Below, piece by piece: positions 59,463 through 64,000 of a DNA stretch of 64,000 nucleotides (its first letter is position 1; every line of letters begins with the position of its first letter). The notes beneath the pieces are model-generated. The model did not search any database, was not told the DNA's origin, and saw nothing but the letters and a program-made list of their open reading frames with translations. The stretch comes from Treponema maltophilum ATCC 51939 (GTDB lineage Bacteria; Spirochaetota; Spirochaetia; Treponematales; Treponemataceae). Made by a program: the position numbers and the translations under genes. Location: positions 1,365,583-1,429,582 of the forward strand of contig NZ_KE332518.1 of the NCBI RefSeq assembly GCF_000413055.1, written 5' to 3'.

Positions 59463-60662
59463 TTATTTATAGAGGACTCCGTAGTATTTTTCATACAAAA
59501 AACGCCGGTCTTCTTCCTGAATGCGCGAAAAGGAACAGAAAGCGCACAAAGCCCCTTCGCCGTTTTTATACAGCTTGGAAACAAAAAAAGTTGCATCAAG
59601 CACGCGGCACACGGGACCTATAAAAATCCGTATGCGTATGCGGTATTCGCCGCCTTCGCTTAGGGGAAAGGGCATCCCCCTGCTTTCCGCCGCACCGGGA
59701 AAGCCCGCTCCGACAAAACTCGAACCCGTTCCGTGCGAAAAACCGGAACCGCCCAAAATAAGCGATGAATGATTCAGGCTTAAAATCGAAAGCGGCTGCA
59801 GCCGGTGCCAGATCGCACCGCCGTCTTTATGCGGCATAGCTAAAAATCGGCAAACGGGAAGCAAGAGTAATTTTTCTTCTATATCGACGGGGCTGATCGT
59901 CGGTTTGTAGGATTTAAAAGCAAGTACCGTATGAACGCTGTGCCGGTCGCCGGGTGCAAGCGGAATATACACATCGTAGGGAAGAGCCGACACTTCGGCT
60001 TCGATGCGGGACTTTTCGTCCTCCGCTATATCGTCGGCCGTAACGGAAACGGGAAACGGGAAAAAATTTCTTAAAGGAATTTTTTTACCGGGCAGGTACA
60101 AAATTCTTTTTGTTCGGTCTACCACGGCACGGCACAGGGGCGGGAGTTCAACGCTCCTCAACGAAGAAACCGTTTCAAAGAAGCCCTGCGACCGGAGCGC
60201 TTCTTTTTTTGAAAAACACAGCCATTGCCGATTGTTGAAAGGTTCGAAACCGTCTGCGAGGCGGCACCGGGCTTGCGCGCTTGTAAAGCCGGGAATGTAT
60301 ATCGACGCGCTTATATCTTTTAAATAAACCGGCGGGACATCGTCCGATTTTAAAATCGTTTGCGGAACGATAAGCGCAAAACCGTTTTTTACGCGTTTAA
60401 GCTCCCCGAAAAAACGCACCCCCCTGCCCTTATAAAAAAAACGGACATCGATGCGCGCGGCTTCAAAAAAAAATTCGGGTACTGCGGCAAAGGGGAAAAA
60501 CAGCAGGCGGTTCGATACGGCCGCATATTGCGCGCTTGAAAGAGTGAGCGGCTCTCCGTCCGTGTGCGCTCCGGATACTGTATGCAGCTCAAGCGGCGGT
60601 TTTTCCGAAAATAAAAAATCCGCAACGACGTCGCGCGCAATTCCCGTAAGCGGTGCATTCAT
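59463..60662 (-). CDS. hypothetical protein with PilZ-like C-terminal pattern
   Basis: 399 residues, no signal peptide, mostly beta by pattern. The C-terminal end CAFCSFSRIQEEDRRFLYEK resembles the closing segment of PilZ domains, and an inner RIRIRIFIGP strand fits, but the RxxxR and (D/N)xSxxG motifs that bind c-di-GMP are not obvious; SLNHSSLILGG is the nearest. The N-terminal region may be a YcgR-like domain. Spirochaetes have several such proteins tied to motility signalling, but I cannot claim that here. Overlaps the lipoprotein gene by four bases upstream. Confidence 0.55.
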   Translation of the reverse strand: MNAPLTGIARDVVADFLFSEKPPLELHTVSGAHTDGEPLTLSSAQYAAVSNRLLFFPFAAVPEFFFEAARIDVRFFYKGRGVRFFGELKRVKNGFALIVPQTILKSDDVPPVYLKDISASIYIPGFTSAQARCRLADGFEPFNNRQWLCFSKKEALRSQGFFETVSSLRSVELPPLCRAVVDRTKRILYLPGKKIPLRNFFPFPVSVTADDIAEDEKSRIEAEVSALPYDVYIPLAPGDRHSVHTVLAFKSYKPTISPVDIEEKLLLLPVCRFLAMPHKDGGAIWHRLQPLSILSLNHSSLILGGSGFSHGTGSSFVGAGFPGAAESRGMPFPLSEGGEYRIRIRIFIGPVCRVLDATFFVSKLYKNGEGALCAFCSFSRIQEEDRRFLYEKYYGVLYK

Positions 60663-61363
60663 TTTTCCGCTTTCCCGAAAAACAGCTGTTCGACCTTATA
60701 TTCTCCGGAACCGTCCTCGGCAATATACACATATGCGTCGAAAAAGCCGCGCGCGCCGAAAAAACGGACGGAAACTTCGTATACCGAACCGCCGCTCTTT
60801 TGCGCATAGCCGACTATCCACGAATCGGCTTCGGGCAGAGATTGCAATTCGTATTCGGCAACCGTCTTTAAAAAACCCAAGCCCGAAGCAAAAAAAGCTT
60901 CATCCAGCTTTTTTGATTTGCAGCCTTCCAACACTCGGTTCAAAAGAGGCCGGGCAGCACGCGGCAGCACGCTCGAATCCAATACGGTAAATCCTTCCAA
61001 AAACGGATAGACGGGTTTTTCGAGCGCCAAAAGAGAAGCAAAAATGCTTTCGGCGTTTTGAGAACTTCCCGAAGGCAAGCGGACCTCCGCCGCCGTGTAA
61101 GTATCCGCCGACGCATGAACGCCCGAAGCCGTTTGATCTTGCGTGCCGGCCGCATGCTCCGCTTCGGTTTGCGGCGTATGGGCATCGTTTAACGTCCACT
61201 GAACGGAGGCTGCCGACTCGGAAACGGAAGCGCGCAGCGTTTTTTCCGCAGGAAAATCCTGCGCGGCGCCCGTACTTTGAGAACAGCTTGCAGCCGAAAA
61301 GGCCGCACAGGCAATCAGCGCAAAAGAGAAAAAACAATGACTTTGTTTTTTTCCGGCGTTCAT
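60659..61363 (-). CDS. hypothetical lipoprotein
   Basis: 234 residues from the ATG at 61363 (MNAGKKQSHCFFSFALIAC). The lipobox is FSAASC. The region from about 25 to 110 is low complexity, rich in Ala, Ser, Thr and acids, then a folded C-terminal part (LLALEKPVYPFLEGFTVLDS to the end, with VSVRFFGARGFFDAYVYIAE). The frame is open upstream to 61492, but that part overlaps the next gene. No known family. The four-base overlap with the downstream gene implies an operon with 59463 and 61381. Confidence 0.65.
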   Translation of the reverse strand: MNAGKKQSHCFFSFALIACAAFSAASCSQSTGAAQDFPAEKTLRASVSESAASVQWTLNDAHTPQTEAEHAAGTQDQTASGVHASADTYTAAEVRLPSGSSQNAESIFASLLALEKPVYPFLEGFTVLDSSVLPRAARPLLNRVLEGCKSKKLDEAFFASGLGFLKTVAEYELQSLPEADSWIVGYAQKSGGSVYEVSVRFFGARGFFDAYVYIAEDGSGEYKVEQLFFGKAEK

Positions 61364-61380
61364 TGCGTACCGCTTTTCCG

Positions 61381-62349
61381 TTATTTTTTCAGCATGCGCA
61401 AAAGGTGTAAGGATTCGCCGTTGACGGCTTCCAGATTTTCGGGCGTCATATCGCCGGGAACGTTGACGCAATATGCGAGAATATCGTTCCATACGGCTTG
61501 CGCACCTTCGATATCTTCGCGAGAAATACGGTAATTGTATTCCATGAGCATTGCCATTATTTTAAGCGCGGGACTGCTTTCATCATCGATTATCGGCGCA
61601 CACAAATCGTGAGCCTTTACGTCATTATTCAAATCTTCATCTTTGAGCAGCGACTGCGCATATAAAATTTTATCGAATCCTGCCAGCGTTCCGGCATCGA
61701 CTTTTGCATTTTCCGCGGCGCGTATATCGTTTATGTTGGTTAAAAGCTTATTGTTGTATGCGGCAATGACGGTTGCGTTTGTATCGAGATTGATAAACTC
61801 GCCGGAACCGCGCATTATTTCATTGCCCGATTTTACGGCATTGGAATATATAACGATAACCTTCTCGTTTTTTACCGTCGCTCCCGGGCCCGGAGTAAAA
61901 ACACCGACGCGGATAACAAGATTCGCAGCGTCGCCCTTCCCTTCGCTGAAAAATCGGCCGAGCCGCACTTCGCGCACAATGCCGTCTTCCGCGTTTTTGG
62001 GCAACTCATCGAACAAATACGACATAAACTTATACTTTTGTTCGTTCGTCAGTTCGGCGTGTAATTGCAATGCGTCGAACACATCCCCTATTATACGGAT
62101 TTTCGACCAGCTGCCGAATTCGAAATAAACGGGAGCATCCGTGTTTTCGGTTACCGACATAACATCGTTTTTTTCGAGTTTTTCAGGGTTTTCGTCCGCC
62201 CCTCGCACGATGAAGTCGGGTCTTTTTGTCAGCTGTGCCGCATCCGAAGAAGGCGTACCGGAAGCCGAGCCGGCATTTTTTGTCGTCGAACAGGCGCACA
62301 GAGCGCTCAAAGCAAACAGCACGCCGATAAAGCGCAATAGTTTTTTCAT
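61381..62349 (-). CDS. hypothetical lipoprotein
   Basis: 322 residues. MKKLLRFIGVLFALSALCAC is a signal with a lipobox-like LCAC. A Ser/Thr/Gly-rich linker follows and then a mixed domain with FEFGSWSKIRIIGDVFDALQ, VREVRLGRFFSEGKGDAANL and a helical C terminus. AAGGAA precedes the ATG. First of a group of four minus-strand genes that run to 58951. It may be an envelope protein. Family unknown. Confidence 0.65.
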   Translation of the reverse strand: MKKLLRFIGVLFALSALCACSTTKNAGSASGTPSSDAAQLTKRPDFIVRGADENPEKLEKNDVMSVTENTDAPVYFEFGSWSKIRIIGDVFDALQLHAELTNEQKYKFMSYLFDELPKNAEDGIVREVRLGRFFSEGKGDAANLVIRVGVFTPGPGATVKNEKVIVIYSNAVKSGNEIMRGSGEFINLDTNATVIAAYNNKLLTNINDIRAAENAKVDAGTLAGFDKILYAQSLLKDEDLNNDVKAHDLCAPIIDDESSPALKIMAMLMEYNYRISREDIEGAQAVWNDILAYCVNVPGDMTPENLEAVNGESLHLLRMLKK

Positions 62350-62476
62350 TTTAGAGTTCCTTTATTTTAAAGTTCCTTTCTTAATATGCAGTATAGCACC
62401 GTGCGGACGAAGGTACAAGCCGTCATAGACTTTTTTCATATAAAGCGCTACAATTCGGTCCTACGGAGGGAACTTA

Positions 62477-64000
62477 ATGGCGCTTACCTTAACCGAAAAA
62501 ATCATACGGCGGCATATTGTGCGCGATGCGGGAGCGGACATCGATCTTACCGCCGATACACCGATACCGAGCGGCTCGCATATTGCAATAAAAATCGATC
62601 AAACGCTTACGCAGGACGCGACCGGCACGATGACGTATTTGCAGTTCGAAACCATCGGCGTTCCGCGGGTAAAAACGGAATTGTCCGTTTCGTATGTCGA
62701 CCATAATACGCTGCAAACCGATTTTAAAAACATGGACGATCACCGCTATCTGCAAAGCGTCGCCGCAAAATACGGTTTGTGGTTTTCCCGCGCGGGAAAC
62801 GGTATATGCCATCAAGTGCATTTGGAAAAATTCGGCGCTCCCGGCAAAACGCTTTTGGGTTCCGACTCCCACACGCCGACCGGAGGCGGTTTGGGCATGC
62901 TTGCCATCGGCGCCGGCGGTTTGGACGTGGCGGTTGCAATGGCGGGCGGAGCCTTTCATCTTGCGATGCCGAAAGTTATCGGCGTACATCTTACCGGCAG
63001 ACTGCGGCCGGGCGTAAGCGCTAAAGATATTATTTTGGAAGTACTGCGGCACGAAACCGTAAAAGGCGGAGTCGGCGCCGTATACGAATATTTCGGCGAA
63101 GGAGCCGCATCGCTGAGCGTTCCCCAGCGCGCCACCGTTACGAATATGGGAGCCGAACTCGGAGCGACTTCAAGTCTTTTTGAATCGGACGAATCGACAA
63201 AACAATACCTTCGCCTGATGGGACGCGAAAAAAGCTGGGTTCCCCTTTCCGCCGACAAGGGCGCCGAATATTACAAGGTACTTGACATAAACCTCGACAC
63301 GCTTTCTCCCCTTGCATCGTGCCCTCATTCGCCCGACGCGGTAAAGCCGATTGCCGATTTGGAAGGCATGAAAGTGCAACAAGTCGTCATCGGTTCATGC
63401 ACCAATTCTTCGCTGGACGATTTGGCGGCCGTTGCGGCCATTGTAAAAGGCAAACGGATTGCACCCGATATTGAAGCCGGCATTGCGCCGGGAAGCCGTG
63501 CAACGCTTTTAATGGCCGCTAAAGCGGGCATTTTAAGCGATTTGATAGACGCGGGATTCCGCATTTTGGAAAGCGCATGCGGTCCCTGTTTGGGGCAAGG
63601 TTTTGCCCCGTCTTCGGGAGGAGTCAGCGTGCGCACCTTTAACCGGAATTTTAAAGGCAGAAGCGGTACCGCCGATGCGCTCATATATCTTGTTTCGCCG
63701 GAAACGGCTGCCGTAACCGCGATCAACGGCTGCATAACGAATCCCGTATCCGGTGCCGGAAAACGGACAAGTCTTTTACGCGGCGAAAATACCGCCGGCA
63801 AAGACGGCGCCGCCGGAACAAACGCTGCGGCGGCTGCAGAAAATCCGTACGCGCTTTCCGAAAAAGATATCATACAAACGGCATCGGACGAAAAAATGTT
63901 TATAGCGCCGCTTCCGCTTGAAAAAGCGCAGCGCGTCGAAATCGTGCGCGGGCCGAACATTAAAAGCTGCCCCGCCTCTCCTCCGTGCGAAGACACGCTT
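62477..64000 (+). CDS. aconitate hydratase, N-terminal 508 residues
   Basis: The ATG at 62477 has GGAGGG about 8 bases upstream and opens a frame that is still open at the right edge. The catalytic family marks are GSDSHTPTGGGLGMLAIGAGG and the 4Fe-4S ligands Cys308 (GSCTNSS), Cys368 and Cys371 (ACGPCLG). Aconitase interconverts citrate and isocitrate. The order of motifs and GAVYEYFGEG point to the bacterial/mitochondrial-like type rather than LeuC. An Ala/Gly-rich linker near residue 455 (AAGTNAAAAAENPY) separates the third from the swivel domain. Divergent from the lipoprotein at 61381. Confidence 0.9.
   Translation, partial: MALTLTEKIIRRHIVRDAGADIDLTADTPIPSGSHIAIKIDQTLTQDATGTMTYLQFETIGVPRVKTELSVSYVDHNTLQTDFKNMDDHRYLQSVAAKYGLWFSRAGNGICHQVHLEKFGAPGKTLLGSDSHTPTGGGLGMLAIGAGGLDVAVAMAGGAFHLAMPKVIGVHLTGRLRPGVSAKDIILEVLRHETVKGGVGAVYEYFGEGAASLSVPQRATVTNMGAELGATSSLFESDESTKQYLRLMGREKSWVPLSADKGAEYYKVLDINLDTLSPLASCPHSPDAVKPIADLEGMKVQQVVIGSCTNSSLDDLAAVAAIVKGKRIAPDIEAGIAPGSRATLLMAAKAGILSDLIDAGFRILESACGPCLGQGFAPSSGGVSVRTFNRNFKGRSGTADALIYLVSPETAAVTAINGCITNPVSGAGKRTSLLRGENTAGKDGAAGTNAAAAAENPYALSEKDIIQTASDEKMFIAPLPLEKAQRVEIVRGPNIKSCPASPPCEDTL

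Noticed and set aside
1-64000. rRNA genes, phage or plasmid replication genes, CRISPR arrays, reverse transcriptase
   Set aside because: Both strands were read for these and nothing convincing was found in this window.

Overview
The window reads as a spirochaete chromosome segment, most probably a Treponema of moderate GC. The pointers are spirochaete-style lipoproteins, solute-binding proteins whose signal peptides end near AAG-KDS, a SUMF1-type C-type-lectin lipoprotein of the kind Treponema uses for variable surface proteins, and an integron whose integrase lies in the same orientation as its cassettes, as described for T. denticola. The assignment is inference from gene content; no rRNA is present.

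Layout. (1) 1-5755 is AT-rich and looks like the end of a decaying chromosomal integron. Cassette genes on the minus strand (S66 peptidase, unknown proteins, HigA with a HigB remnant, TraX, a VapBC-type pair) are separated by attC-like sites, and the 3' end of an intI pseudogene lies upstream of them. (2) 5930-11846 holds an MFS transporter, tRNA-Leu(GAG), an EF-G paralogue, a membrane-bound AraC regulator and a methyltransferase. (3) 12241-17571 is an Lpl-type sugar ABC transporter divergent from a GH29 alpha-L-fucosidase. (4) 17656-26484 has an XRE regulator with a glycine-rich repeat domain, a second sugar-type ABC transporter with an M81 peptidase, aspartate ammonia-lyase, an acetyltransferase, a flavodoxin and Ogt. 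(5) 26485-28945 is an AT-rich stretch of broken or small genes ending in a palindromic repeat element. (6) 28950-36599 has the SUMF1 lipoprotein, thioredoxin and its reductase, and a TolC-MacA-MacB exporter. (7) 36663-50551 has two paralogous lipoproteins, a HAD phosphatase, NAD+ synthetase, an outer-membrane barrel protein, an iron alcohol dehydrogenase, larE-larB-larC for the nickel-pincer cofactor, a TPR protein, seryl-tRNA synthetase and an AI-2E family permease. (8) 50573-58806 is a mostly AT-rich sugar island: ribose-type ABC transporter, ketose-3-epimerase-like enzyme, FGGY kinase and LacI regulator. (9) 58951-64000 has four co-directional unknown or lipoprotein genes and the first 508 codons of aconitase.

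Most unusual signals. A roughly 120-140 bp palindromic element occurs twice almost intact and once diverged, and at each place it abuts a truncated or extended gene (intI, higA, and a gene near 28700). The NAD+ synthetase has lost the catalytic cysteine of its glutaminase domain. A 35-bp promoter segment is duplicated exactly before two neighbouring genes, and several genes have a -10 box only 6-7 bases before the start codon, which predicts leaderless mRNAs.
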